A DNA stretch of 64,000 bases from Bacteroidales bacterium (GCA_024400455.1 JAKSMU010000001.1:124001-188000); one strand, 5' to 3'; positions 34,535 to 43,910 are shown, counted from the stretch's first letter. A program made the numbers and translations. Notes: generated by a model not told the origin, from the sequence alone.

Positions 34535-34542
34535 TATATTTG
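34535..34542 (+). promoter_or_regulatory. -7 box of the 620-residue secreted protein gene
   Basis: TATATTTG, 53 bases before the ATG at 34596. A TTTC at 22-base spacing is the only -33 candidate. Confidence 0.5.
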
Positions 34543-34595
34543 CAGCCAAATACTCAAATCAAACAATTTTATTTATTAACTAAATCCTAATCACA

Positions 34596-36458
34596 ATGAA
34601 AAAAGTTTCTTTACTTTTGGCAACGGCTGTCCTCGCTTGTGGCAGCCTGTTCGCACAGGAACCGGAAGTCCTCATCGGTGATGACTTCGAAAAGTACACT
34701 CCAGGTAACAAGATTGCCGTTGAAGCTGCTGCAGCTGGCAACGACTGGTGGACAACCTGGACAAGCCATCCAGGTAGCAACGAAGATGGCGTTGTCGCTG
34801 AATTTCAAGGTACAAAATGCGGCCATTTAACCTACAACAACGACCAGGTCCTTCTCCTTGGTAACGAAGAAAACGGTATTTACGACCTCGAATTCGACAT
34901 CCTTGTTCCTCAGGGCAAGAACGGTTATTTCAACATTCTGCACAACTTCGCCGGTGGTGCAAGCACATGGGCTATGCAGTGCTACCTCCACATGACCAAT
35001 GATGGCCAGAACTCAACTCAGAATCCGGGTCACGGCACCATCCACGCTGGTTCAAACAGCACCGCTGACGTTCCTTGCGTTTACGATGCTTGGATGCACT
35101 TCCGCCTCCATGTCGACACCGACAACGATGTGGCTGAATACTACTACACCGCTCCAGGCGAATCAGAAATTCTCGTCTGCACATGGCAGTGGAGCTTGGA
35201 CAGCTTCGGTGAAAACACCGTTGGCCGTACCCTCTCCGCTATGGACTTCTATCCTCCAGAGAATGCCGCTACATCAGAATACTATCTTGATAACTTCACC
35301 TATACAAAGGTTAGCGGCGAATCAGCTCCAGTCTTGAGTGTTGACGCTGACGAATTCTACTTCGAAATCGAAGAAGACGACATGGCTTCAGAAACCCTCA
35401 CCATCAGCAACACAGGTAACTCAATTGGCGACTACATTGCTTACATCGACTTCGGCGAAGGCCAAGGCGGTTCTGCTTCACAGCAAATTTACTACGATGT
35501 TGAACCTAACTTCGAAACTGGTGACAACATTTCATTGGTTGGCCTCACCATTGAAGAACCTGAACTGATTGAAGTTGGTGCTGTGTTCAGCGCTAACTCA
35601 TACGCTGGTGCTGTCATGGGCACCAAGATCACCAAGGCTCAATACCTCATCTGCGAATCTTCATCAGGTGGCAATGGCATCGAACCTAACACTCCTCTCA
35701 CATTCCGCATCTATGGTCAAGGCCTCTATGGTCAGCCAGGCGCAGTGCTTGCTGAAAAGGTTCTGCCTTACAACCAGATTGTCAACAACGAATGGAACAC
35801 CGTTACTTTCGATACCCCAGTTGACCTGACCGGTTACAATGTCTGGGCTACCGTTGAATACACTCAGGCTGTCGACGGTTATGCTATGTGCTTCGATGGC
35901 AGCACAGCAGTTCCTGGTGGCGACATGTATCGTACCAAGGGCGGCGGCGCTTTCAACTCAGCTTCAGCTAACTTCTCATCAGACTATGGTAACTTCCATA
36001 TCCGCATCACCTGCCAAGGCACACCTGTCCCTGCAACATGGGCTACCATCAACAAGGCTGACGGTTCAATGATGGCTGGCGCAGAAGATGAAATCACTTT
36101 GACTGTCAACTCAATCGGTCTCAGCAATGGCGATGTCTACAATGCTACCCTCATCATCAACAGCAACGACCCAGAAACTCCTGTGTTTGAACTTCCTATC
36201 ACCCTTCAGGTTGGTGACAATGCTGTTGTTGAAAACTCAAGCGTTTACAACATCTATCCTAACCCAACAACATCAAAGGTCACCATCGATGGCGAAAACA
36301 TCAACAGCGTGGCTATCTATAATGTTGCTGGTCAGTTGGTCCGCGTTCAGAAGCTCACTTCTAACGTCCTCGATATGAATGTTGAAGCAGGTGTCTACTT
36401 CCTCAACATCATCGACAACAATGGCAACAGCACTGTTCAGCGCGTTGTCGTTGAATAA
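34596..36458 (+). CDS. T9SS-secreted protein, probably highly expressed
   Basis: A 620-residue exported protein with a signal peptide (1-20). Next is a beta-sandwich-like region, residues about 22-245, with DDFEKYTPG at its start and DNFTYTKVSG at its end (a layout seen in concanavalin-like domains). A choice-of-anchor/Ig-like stretch (250-540) includes TLTISNTGNS and a second DLTGYNVWATVEY segment. A T9SS type A sorting domain closes it (about 546-620, YNIYPNPTTSKVTIDGEN, ending VQRVVVE). Codon use is strongly biased (aac, ttc, gaa, ggt/ggc), like rpoC and proS and unlike its neighbours. The substrate or ligand is unknown. Confidence 0.85.
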   Translation: MKKVSLLLATAVLACGSLFAQEPEVLIGDDFEKYTPGNKIAVEAAAAGNDWWTTWTSHPGSNEDGVVAEFQGTKCGHLTYNNDQVLLLGNEENGIYDLEFDILVPQGKNGYFNILHNFAGGASTWAMQCYLHMTNDGQNSTQNPGHGTIHAGSNSTADVPCVYDAWMHFRLHVDTDNDVAEYYYTAPGESEILVCTWQWSLDSFGENTVGRTLSAMDFYPPENAATSEYYLDNFTYTKVSGESAPVLSVDADEFYFEIEEDDMASETLTISNTGNSIGDYIAYIDFGEGQGGSASQQIYYDVEPNFETGDNISLVGLTIEEPELIEVGAVFSANSYAGAVMGTKITKAQYLICESSSGGNGIEPNTPLTFRIYGQGLYGQPGAVLAEKVLPYNQIVNNEWNTVTFDTPVDLTGYNVWATVEYTQAVDGYAMCFDGSTAVPGGDMYRTKGGGAFNSASANFSSDYGNFHIRITCQGTPVPATWATINKADGSMMAGAEDEITLTVNSIGLSNGDVYNATLIINSNDPETPVFELPITLQVGDNAVVENSSVYNIYPNPTTSKVTIDGENINSVAIYNVAGQLVRVQKLTSNVLDMNVEAGVYFLNIIDNNGNSTVQRVVVE

Positions 36459-36490
36459 TCCTGAAACGTAATAACGTAAATCAGATACGA

Positions 36491-36522
36491 AAGCGGGGCG
36501 CAAATTGCGCTCCGCTTTTTTT
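36491..36522 (+). terminator. Terminator of the 620-residue protein gene
   Basis: A 12-bp stem (aagcggggcgca / tgcgctccgctt, one G-T pair, 3-base loop) is followed by a T tract. Confidence 0.92.
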
Positions 36523-36587
36523 GTGGCTTAAACACAAGGTGACAATGTTGCTCATCAATCTGTCCAATCCGTAGTTATTCAAAAATG

Positions 36588-36617
36588 TTGCATATCGCAA
36601 ATTATTCCCTATATTTG
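36588..36617 (+). promoter_or_regulatory. Promoter of the 36642 lipoprotein gene
   Basis: TTG (36588-36590) is spaced 19 bases from TATATTTG (36610-36617), a good match to the Bacteroidota promoter. The ATG follows 24 bases later. Confidence 0.65.
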
Positions 36618-36641
36618 CCGCGAATTTAATTGACTTTGCTT

Positions 36642-37664
36642 ATGCGTCACATATCAAATCTCTCATTTATTTTCTTTTTTTCGTTCCTCGTTTCGTGCAG
36701 CACCGATGTCGATTTGTTTGCCGATTACAAGGAAGTCCCTGTGGTTTACGGCCTTTTAGATGCCGATGCCGACACCAATTTCATTCTCATCAAGCGTGCT
36801 TTTTTGTCGGAAGACAATCCCATGCAGTATATCAGTGTCCCCGATTCGACCAGTTATCCGGGCCGTTTGGATGTGCGCCTAGTGGAATATGATAATGGCG
36901 AGAAATTGCGTGAGATTATTCTCGACACGATTACAAAGTATAATAAGGAGCCAGGTGCTTTCCCGAATCCGAAGCAAAAGATGTACTATACGGTAGAGCC
37001 GCTTCAACGGAATACTGCTTCTCATGAATACAGTTATCAGCTGCTTGCTGTCATTAAGGGCGAGACGCTAAAGGTGAAAACGAAGATGGTTGGCGGCGAT
37101 GGCTTTGAGATTTGGAGCCGTTCGGCAAATTTCTCGGTGATTCCTGATAATACGTATCCCAAAAGGCTTTTCTTCTATCCGGCTCAAAATGGTGCGCTTT
37201 ATCAGCTTGGCGTAAGTTTCACATTCCGTGAACAGCGTGGCGAAGGTAACGATTCGGTGCCGCGTACCATGTATTGGGATTTGGGTATGAATCGCATTGA
37301 AGACCTTTGGCTGAATTCCGATGGCTTGTATCAGGTGAATTATGCTTGGGGAACGTTTTATATGAATCTTAGGGAGTTTTTGGGTGCCGATACTGTTGCG
37401 CCTGGCGTCAAGCGTTTTATTGGCGATTGGCCCATTACTTTCTATATTTGTGCCGGAGGCCGCGAAATGGAGGATTATCTTGTGATAAATGGGGTAACGG
37501 GGGGTGAGGTGCAAACCCAACTTGACTATAGCCCTATCGAAGGCGGAGTGGGCTTGTTCTCATCGCGTTGCTACAGGACGCAGAGAGCTCGCTTGGCAGG
37601 AACAACTGTGCCCGAATTGATAGATTTAAATTGGGGCTTCAAGTTCTCGGGCGGCGATTGGTGA
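36642..37664 (+). CDS. Lipoprotein of unknown function (DUF4249-like)
   Basis: A 340-residue lipoprotein with a signal peptide and lipobox LVSC (C19). The mature start STDVDLFADYKEVPVVYGLLD, with a following strand ILIKRAFL, resembles the N-terminus of DUF4249-type lipoproteins, but the overall match is from memory and weak. The ATG at 36642 is chosen over the TTG at 36630 on the promoter position. It ends KFSGGDW. Repeat DNA lies beyond the stop. No partner gene is adjacent. Confidence 0.7.
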   Translation: MRHISNLSFIFFFSFLVSCSTDVDLFADYKEVPVVYGLLDADADTNFILIKRAFLSEDNPMQYISVPDSTSYPGRLDVRLVEYDNGEKLREIILDTITKYNKEPGAFPNPKQKMYYTVEPLQRNTASHEYSYQLLAVIKGETLKVKTKMVGGDGFEIWSRSANFSVIPDNTYPKRLFFYPAQNGALYQLGVSFTFREQRGEGNDSVPRTMYWDLGMNRIEDLWLNSDGLYQVNYAWGTFYMNLREFLGADTVAPGVKRFIGDWPITFYICAGGREMEDYLVINGVTGGEVQTQLDYSPIEGGVGLFSSRCYRTQRARLAGTTVPELIDLNWGFKFSGGDW

Positions 37665-37670
37665 TTTTTT

Positions 37671-37759
37671 CGCGCCAACTAATCCGTGTCAATTTATGCG
37701 CTCGCGCATTAAAAATTAAATCTGTGTAAAATCAGTGTAATCTGTGAAATCTGCGGTTC
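37671..37759. repeat. Interspersed repeat copy D
   Basis: A 5'-truncated copy beginning cgcgccaact, with the atgcgc-tc-gcgcat palindrome and the tail aaatctgtgtaaaatcagtg ... ctgcggttc. It lies between the lipoprotein gene and argS. Confidence 0.65.
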
Positions 37760-37824
37760 TGAAAAAAATCATCATCTCCAGTCAAAATCTTAATCCAAAT
37801 AAGTGCTAATTCCCAATAATTTAC

Positions 37825-37832
37825 TAATTTTG
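37825..37832 (+). promoter_or_regulatory. -7 box of argS
   Basis: TAATTTTG, 54 bases before the argS ATG; no clear -33 element. Confidence 0.45.
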
Positions 37833-37886
37833 ACCGCTAAAAGCATTTAAAAGAATTTGTTTTTTATAATTTGAAATCAGATAGTT

Positions 37887-39701
37887 ATGTTAGAAGAAGT
37901 TTTAAGACAGTTGTTCATAAAGTCGTTCAAGAACTTATACAATCAGGAAGCACCTGTCCAGCAGGTTAATTTCCAGAAAACCCGCCCTGAATTTGAAGGC
38001 GATCTGACCATCGTGGTGTTCCCGTTTTTGAAATTGGCAGGCCGTAAACCTGAACAATTGGCCGACGAAATGGGTGCCGAGATGATGAAGGAGTCCGCCA
38101 TGATTGCCAAATACAACGTGGTGAAAGGTTTCTTGAACATCTTGATTTCAGATAATTATTGGCTCTCGTTCTTTGCTGAAAATCACGATAAGGAAATGTT
38201 TGGCCGCAAGGAAATCAGCGGCAAGCCTGTCGTGGTGGAATATTCTTCACCAAACACCAACAAACCTTTGCATTTGGGCCATATCCGCAACAACCTTTTG
38301 GGTTGGAGCGTCTCCGAAATCATGAAGGCTAATGGTCAGAATGTGGTGCGCGTCAATCTGGTGAACGACCGTGGCATTCACATCTGCAAGAGCATGTTGG
38401 CCTGGAAACGCTGGGGCAATGGCTGTACGCCTGAATCGACAGGCAAGAAGGGCGACCATCTGATCGGCGATTTCTATGTCATGTTCGACAAGGAGTTTAA
38501 GAAAGAGGTGAAGGCGCTGCTGCCCGAAAATTTCGACCAACTTGATGAAAAGGCGCAGGAAGAAGCCAAAGCCAAGGCAGAAGCCGCATCTCCATTGATG
38601 CAGGAAGCCCGCGAAATGCTGCGCAAATGGGAAGCCAACGACCCTGAAGTGCGCCAGCTTTGGGAGATGATGAACCAGTGGGTCTACGACGGTTTCGATG
38701 TTACCTATAAGAGATTGGGCGTGAGCTTTGAAAAGATTTACTACGAATCACAGACTTATCTTTTAGGTAAATCATTGGTGCAGGAAGGTCTTGAAAAAGG
38801 CGTGTTGTATCGTCGTGACGATAACTCGGTTTGGTGCGATTTGCGCGATGAAGGCCTTGATGAAAAACTGTTGCTTCGTCGCGATGGAACCTCGGTTTAT
38901 ATGACGCAGGATTTAGGTACGGCACAACTTCGTGTGAAGGAATATGACCCTGAAAAACTGATTTATGTTGTCGGCAACGAGCAAATCTATCACTTTGATG
39001 TGTTGAAGCGCGTTCTGGTGCGTTTGGGCCGTGAGTGGGGCAATGCCATTGAGCATCTTTCCTACGGCATGGTGGAACTGCCGAACGGCAAGATGAAATC
39101 GCGCGAAGGTACGGTCGTCGATGCTGACGATTTGATGGACGAAATGGTGGCAACGGCGAAATCCGTTTCCGAAGAACTCGGCAAGGCTAAGGACTTGTCG
39201 CCAGAAGATGCTGACAAGCTCTATCACACCATCGGCTTGGGCGCCTTGAAGTATTTCATCCTGAAGGTTGACCCGAAGAAGACCATGCTCTTCAATCCGG
39301 CTGAATCCATTGACTTTAACGGCAATACTGGTCCGTTTGTGCAATATACCCATGCTCGTATCTGCTCGGTCTTGCGTAAGGCGGAAGAAATGGGCGTCAA
39401 ACTCGATAAGGAAGTGAAGATGAAAGACTTGCAGCCAAAGGAAAAGGAAATCATCGTGATGATGTACGGCTGGCCGTTGGTCTTGAACCAGGCGGCAGAA
39501 AACCGCAGCCCTGCCATGATTGCCAACTTCATCTTCGACTTGGCCAAGGAATTCAACCAGTTCTATCAGGATTGCCCGATTTTGAAAGAATCAGCCGATG
39601 TGGAGCGTCGTCAGTTCCGTCTGCAGATTTGCGACATGGTGGCCGCCCTGCTGAGAAATGCTTCTGAATTGTTGGGAATCGGAATGCCGAACAGAATGTA
39701 A
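37887..39701 (+). CDS. argS: Arginyl-tRNA synthetase
   Basis: A class I synthetase of 604 residues. The N-terminal additional domain (about 1-105) precedes the HIGH motif, seen as HLGHIRNN (near residue 131) after SSPNTNKP. The catalytic core contains YMTQDLGTA and VGNEQIYHFDVLK. KMKSREGTVV takes the KMSKS place. The C-terminal DALR anticodon-binding domain ends LLGIGMPNRM. The ATG lies immediately ahead of the conserved domain. Confidence 0.97.
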   Translation: MLEEVLRQLFIKSFKNLYNQEAPVQQVNFQKTRPEFEGDLTIVVFPFLKLAGRKPEQLADEMGAEMMKESAMIAKYNVVKGFLNILISDNYWLSFFAENHDKEMFGRKEISGKPVVVEYSSPNTNKPLHLGHIRNNLLGWSVSEIMKANGQNVVRVNLVNDRGIHICKSMLAWKRWGNGCTPESTGKKGDHLIGDFYVMFDKEFKKEVKALLPENFDQLDEKAQEEAKAKAEAASPLMQEAREMLRKWEANDPEVRQLWEMMNQWVYDGFDVTYKRLGVSFEKIYYESQTYLLGKSLVQEGLEKGVLYRRDDNSVWCDLRDEGLDEKLLLRRDGTSVYMTQDLGTAQLRVKEYDPEKLIYVVGNEQIYHFDVLKRVLVRLGREWGNAIEHLSYGMVELPNGKMKSREGTVVDADDLMDEMVATAKSVSEELGKAKDLSPEDADKLYHTIGLGALKYFILKVDPKKTMLFNPAESIDFNGNTGPFVQYTHARICSVLRKAEEMGVKLDKEVKMKDLQPKEKEIIVMMYGWPLVLNQAAENRSPAMIANFIFDLAKEFNQFYQDCPILKESADVERRQFRLQICDMVAALLRNASELLGIGMPNRM

Positions 39702-39707
39702 TCTTGT

Positions 39708-39759
39708 AGAGACGCGCGTCATTCCTGCGAAGGCAGGAATCTCGCGTCTCTGATTTTTT
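39708..39759 (+). terminator. argS terminator built around a palindromic repeat
   Basis: An outer stem agagacgcg/cgcgtctct encloses the palindrome attcctgc-gaag-gcaggaat, and six T residues follow. The inner part is a relative of the attcccgc palindromes at 59009 and 59446. Confidence 0.8.
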
Positions 39760-39773
39760 AAATCATCAATTCA

Positions 39774-40484
39774 ATGAATGTCTTTTATATCCCAGATGCG
39801 GTTGAGGGTCTGAACACCCTTTCGGAGGACGAATCCAAGCATTGCGTCAAGGTGTTGCGCATGACCGAAGGCGAACGCTTCTGTGTGACCAACGGCAAGG
39901 GATTTCTATTTGATGCTGAACTGGTAGAGGCTTTGCCGAAACGTGCTTCCGTCAATTTGACCAACCAGCGCAAAGGCTATGACCATTGGAGTTTCAATTT
40001 GGAGATTGCCATTGCACCGACCAAACTGAACGAGCGCATGGAGTGGTTTCTGGAAAAGGCAACTGAAATCGGCATCGACAGAGTCAGACTGTTCACTTCC
40101 TACCATTCGGAGCGTCGTGCAGCCAATGTGGAGCGTTTCGAAAAGGTGATGGTGTCGGCCATGAAGCAATCCATCAAGTCGCGATTGCCGATTGTCGAGG
40201 ATATTGTGCCGTTTGACAAACTCGTCAAGCAGCCTTTTGAGGGACAGAAATTCATTGCCTGGATTGATGACGATGTTACTGAAAAACTGTGCGACTTATA
40301 TAATAAAGGAGAAAACGTGTTGGTCCTGATTGGTCCGGAAGGCGATTTCAGTCCAGAGGAAGTGGCATTGGCCAAGGAAAACGGCTTTGTTCCATGCAGT
40401 TTGGGTGATGCCAGATTGCGAACGGAAACGGCAGCCTTGGTTTCCTGCCATACGATTCAACTGATAAATCAAATGAAATCATGA
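39774..40484 (+). CDS. rsmE: 16S rRNA (uracil-1498-N3)-methyltransferase
   Basis: A 236-residue SPOUT enzyme that methylates U1498 of 16S rRNA. It has an N-terminal PUA-like domain (1-75: DESKHCVKVLRMTEGE) and a C-terminal knot domain with RMEWFLEKATEIGID, the SERR segment, LIGPEGDFSPEE (near residue 187) and the SLGDARLRTETAAL knot. Its stop overlaps the next start by four bases (ATGA). Confidence 0.95.
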   Translation: MNVFYIPDAVEGLNTLSEDESKHCVKVLRMTEGERFCVTNGKGFLFDAELVEALPKRASVNLTNQRKGYDHWSFNLEIAIAPTKLNERMEWFLEKATEIGIDRVRLFTSYHSERRAANVERFEKVMVSAMKQSIKSRLPIVEDIVPFDKLVKQPFEGQKFIAWIDDDVTEKLCDLYNKGENVLVLIGPEGDFSPEEVALAKENGFVPCSLGDARLRTETAALVSCHTIQLINQMKS

Positions 40485-41137
40485 TGCGAAACAAATTGTT
40501 GATTGTCATATTGTTGTCGATGTTTTCGGTTTCTGTCTCCGCTCAGCAACTCAACATCGCTTTGTTGAAATACCGTGGCGGTGGCGACTGGTACGGCAAC
40601 CCGACTTCAATGCCTAATCTGGTGCGTTTCTGCAATCAGGAAATCGGTACCGACATCAATCCCGAAGTGCCGACGGTTGAGCCATCCAGCCCTGACATTT
40701 TCAATTATCCTTACGTTTATATGACGGGTCATGGCAATGTGGTTTTCGATGCCGTTGAAGCGCAAAATCTGCGTAACTATCTGATTGGCGGTGGTTTCCT
40801 GCACATTGATGATAACTACGGCATTCGTCAATACATTGAACCGCAGATGAAAAAGGTGTTCCCTGAACTGGATTTTGTGGAGTTGCCTTATTCGCATGAG
40901 ATTTTCAAGGAACCTTATAGTTTCCCGAATGGTTTGCCCAAAATTCACGAGCACGACAACAAGGCACCACAACTGTTTGGCTTGATTTACGATGGCCGTC
41001 TGGTGTGCATCTTCACCTACGAATGTGACCTTGGCGATGGTTGGGAAGACCAGCGTGTTCACCACGATTCGCAGGAAACGCGTGAAAAGGCCTTGAAAAT
41101 GGGTGCCAATATTTTGAGATATGTTTTTACGAAATAA
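40481..41137 (+). CDS. Secreted DUF4159 protein
   Basis: A 218-residue protein with a signal peptide (1-21) and a DUF4159 domain. The latter shows LLKYRGGGDWYGNPTSM, the YMTGHGNVVF strand, and NYLIGGGFLHIDDNYGI. The fold resembles glutamine-amidotransferase-like ThuA proteins, but no catalytic role can be read. It is coupled to rsmE by a four-base overlap; the following zinc-ribbon gene is 24 bases away. Confidence 0.88.
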   Translation: MMRNKLLIVILLSMFSVSVSAQQLNIALLKYRGGGDWYGNPTSMPNLVRFCNQEIGTDINPEVPTVEPSSPDIFNYPYVYMTGHGNVVFDAVEAQNLRNYLIGGGFLHIDDNYGIRQYIEPQMKKVFPELDFVELPYSHEIFKEPYSFPNGLPKIHEHDNKAPQLFGLIYDGRLVCIFTYECDLGDGWEDQRVHHDSQETREKALKMGANILRYVFTK

Positions 41138-41161
41138 TTGAATTTAAAATAATTACTGACT

Positions 41162-41527
41162 ATGGAAGAACAAAGGAAATGCTTGTATTGCGGTGAGCCG
41201 ATTTTAGGCCGCTTGGATAAGAAATTTTGCTGCGACTCGTGCCGCAATAGTTACAACTACGAAAAGAATCACCAACAGACCAATCTGGTCAGGAATATCA
41301 ATGCTATTCTTTCGAGAAACTACAACATTCTGAAGGAACTGAATCCAAAGGGAAAGTCATTTGTCAGTAAACAGCAGCTGGATGAAAAAGGCTTTGATTT
41401 CAAGTATTTCACGCATATCTATACCACGAAGGCAGGAGCAATGTACCGCTTTGTCTACGACCAGGGCTATGTGCCGAAAGACAATGATCCTGACCACTAT
41501 GTGCTGGTGCAGAATGCTGATGTGTAA
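41162..41527 (+). CDS. Small zinc-ribbon protein of unknown function
   Basis: A 121-residue cytoplasmic protein. Residues 7-27 form a C-x2-C-x12-C-x3-C zinc-binding knuckle (CLYC ... CCDSC) like that in DUF2116-type proteins. Residues 30-121 are a small alpha/beta domain with KSFVSKQQLDEKGF and YVLVQNADV. I know similar proteins in Bacteroidales but no function. Probably in an operon with rsmE and DUF4159. Confidence 0.8.
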   Translation: MEEQRKCLYCGEPILGRLDKKFCCDSCRNSYNYEKNHQQTNLVRNINAILSRNYNILKELNPKGKSFVSKQQLDEKGFDFKYFTHIYTTKAGAMYRFVYDQGYVPKDNDPDHYVLVQNADV

Positions 41528-41560
41528 TCATTTAATTGACAACTTTAAAATTATCGCGAT

Positions 41561-43855
41561 ATGAAAAAAACACTATTTCTTTTAGCTTTGGCAATTCTTG
41601 GATTCGGTACATTGAATGCCAAACCTGTTGATGTGGCTGTTGCCAAATCATTGGGAATCAAGTTTATGAATTGCAATACTGTAGTCAAGTCGGATAAGGC
41701 ACAGCTCGTTTATACGGCTCAGACGGATAGGGGAGAAGCCTGTTTCTATGTTTTCGGCTTGCAACCGAAAGGTTTTGTCATCGTTTCGGCTGACGACCGT
41801 GCCAAACCTATTTTGGCTTATTCTACGGAAAGCAACTTCACACCAAATCAGATTGAAGGTGGCTTGATGACTTTTTTCGATAACTATAAGGCCGGTTTCG
41901 CCCAAATGTTCGCTAACAACGAAGAGCGTACCGAACAGGCTGTTGCTGACTGGATGCGTTTGGCCGAAACGGGTAAAATCAATTGCGAAAAGATTGACCG
42001 TAGCGTGGAACCGCTCATGGCTTCCATTTGGAATCAGACTGACTTATACAATTTTATGGCTCCAGAAGACCCTAACAGTGCTTTCAGCGGTCACTGCAAA
42101 TCGGGCTGTGTGGCCAATGCCATGAGTCAGGTTATGCGTTATTGGGAATGGCCCCGCCATGGTGTCGGCTCGCATGGCTATGATGCATCGTCGTATTATG
42201 GCGATTATGGTTGGCAGGAAGCCAATTTTGCCGAAGCAACCTATCGTTTCGAACTGATGCCCGATTTTCTGGATTTCGTCAGTCCGGAGGCAGAAGTCGA
42301 TGCTGTCGCCTTGTTGGAATATCATGCCGGTGTCAGCGTCGATATGGGCTATGGCGCTTCGGCAAGCGGTGCCTATTCGGAAGATGTGCCTAATGCCTTT
42401 CAATCCTATTTCCGTTATAGCTCTGAAATGCAGCTGAATTATGAGTATTACGGCAATCAGTCGACTTGGGAAAATACGCTTCGCGATAATCTTGATGCAG
42501 GCATGCCTTTGTATTATGCTTCGAGTGGTCCCGATGGCGGTCATGCGTATGTCATGGATGGCTACGACGACAACAATATGTTTCACATGAATTGGGGGTG
42601 GGCTGGTTTCGACAATGGCTATTACGCCATTGATGGATTTTATTTGACTTATTACTCTTTCCCATGGTATCATTGTGCTATTTTCAATTTGCACCCTGAT
42701 GAGGAATACTATAATGCGCCCAAGGCAGTGGAAAACCTGAACACGTATGTCAATTTCTTTGAGTTTGCTGCCATTGAGTTCGACCCGGTGTTTGAGACCC
42801 TGAATGGTGAAACATTAAACTCGATTGATACTATCGTTGTGATGCGTGATGATGTGATTATTGAACGCTTAGTGAATGTTACCGACCAGCATGTTATGAT
42901 TGGGATGGATGGACTGCCGGAGGAAGGCACCTATTATTATTCGGTGTATGCGAAAAATGGAGATATCATGAGTAAGGTGGTTCGTGACACGCTTGTGCTT
43001 AACCATGGTAGTTACTATAAATTCGACCTCCATGATACCCATGATGATGGTTGGGATATGTCGTTCGTGGCCGTCTTGAATGAAGATGGGAAGGTCATGG
43101 GCCGTGCAGGTCTGATGAATGGAGGTCAAGACGAGGTCATTATGCCTGTGCCTTGTAATAAAGACTTGACACTTTTCTGGACCTACGATAATGCTTGTTA
43201 TTCACACGGAACAGTTGACCAGTGCTCGTTTGAGGTGTATGACGAATCTGACAATCTCTTGTTTGAATCACCGGAAGTTCTTACGGTAGGACCGCTCCAT
43301 TCTATGTATGAGCCGTGCTATAATCCAGGTCCTGAATACATTACAGCTGAATATGTGTATGAGAACGATGTTTGCGGTGTGTTGGTGTCGTGGGCTGGAA
43401 TATATTCGACATACGAGTTGTTGCGCTATGATGATCCTAACGGAGAACCGACTGCGCAATTTGTATTTTGGGATGGTGAGAATAGCTACTTTGACGAAGA
43501 GGAACCAGGATCATATTTCTATCGCGTCCGTTATTTCTATCCGCCTGGCAGTTGGTATGGCCATTCTGATTATGCTCCCAACCTCAATGACCCGAGCATC
43601 GATTATGCAATGGCTGTGGTGACTTCTGTGAATGAGAACCAATCAATGGTAGGTTTTTATCCGAATCCAGTTTCTGATGTTTTGAATATCAATGGTGAGA
43701 TTGATAATGTAATTGTCTTCAATGCTCTTGGACAAAGAGTTTATGAGGGCGAAGAGACAAGCATTAGCACGAAAACTTGGAATGATGGCGTTTATTTCCT
43801 TCAAATCGCTTTGCCGAATGGTGAAGTGCTGACAAGGAAGGTGCTGAAAAAATGA
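41561..43855 (+). CDS. C10 family (streptopain-like) cysteine protease with T9SS tail
   Basis: A 764-residue secreted protease. The signal peptide (1-20) is followed by a Spi-type propeptide (about 21-145, with GFVIVSADDR). The C10 domain opens with ASIWNQTDLYN. It has the nucleophile C183 in KSGCVANAMSQVMRYW, the catalytic His328 in GGHAYVMDGY, and FHMNWGWAGFDNGYY after it. Residues about 390-685 are Ig-like modules, and the T9SS sorting domain (about 690-764: FYPNPVSDVLNING) ends TRKVLKK. The layout resembles interpain/PrpA-type proteases of oral Bacteroidales. Probably activated outside the cell. Confidence 0.9.
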   Translation: MKKTLFLLALAILGFGTLNAKPVDVAVAKSLGIKFMNCNTVVKSDKAQLVYTAQTDRGEACFYVFGLQPKGFVIVSADDRAKPILAYSTESNFTPNQIEGGLMTFFDNYKAGFAQMFANNEERTEQAVADWMRLAETGKINCEKIDRSVEPLMASIWNQTDLYNFMAPEDPNSAFSGHCKSGCVANAMSQVMRYWEWPRHGVGSHGYDASSYYGDYGWQEANFAEATYRFELMPDFLDFVSPEAEVDAVALLEYHAGVSVDMGYGASASGAYSEDVPNAFQSYFRYSSEMQLNYEYYGNQSTWENTLRDNLDAGMPLYYASSGPDGGHAYVMDGYDDNNMFHMNWGWAGFDNGYYAIDGFYLTYYSFPWYHCAIFNLHPDEEYYNAPKAVENLNTYVNFFEFAAIEFDPVFETLNGETLNSIDTIVVMRDDVIIERLVNVTDQHVMIGMDGLPEEGTYYYSVYAKNGDIMSKVVRDTLVLNHGSYYKFDLHDTHDDGWDMSFVAVLNEDGKVMGRAGLMNGGQDEVIMPVPCNKDLTLFWTYDNACYSHGTVDQCSFEVYDESDNLLFESPEVLTVGPLHSMYEPCYNPGPEYITAEYVYENDVCGVLVSWAGIYSTYELLRYDDPNGEPTAQFVFWDGENSYFDEEEPGSYFYRVRYFYPPGSWYGHSDYAPNLNDPSIDYAMAVVTSVNENQSMVGFYPNPVSDVLNINGEIDNVIVFNALGQRVYEGEETSISTKTWNDGVYFLQIALPNGEVLTRKVLKK

Positions 43856-43878
43856 ATATCCTGAATGGGTAAACTGAT

Positions 43879-43910
43879 AAGGCTGAAGGCAGCTTGCCTT
43901 TGGCCTTTTT
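43879..43910 (+). terminator. Terminator of the C10 protease gene
   Basis: An imperfect stem aaggctgaaggca / tgcctttggcctt is followed by five T residues, overlapping the recN stop on the other strand. Confidence 0.75.

Noticed and set aside
34200..34583. 127-codon frame between the DUF1566 gene and the 620-residue protein
   Set aside because: It is composed of translated interspersed repeat units (VICVICG-like) and has no promoter or family likeness.
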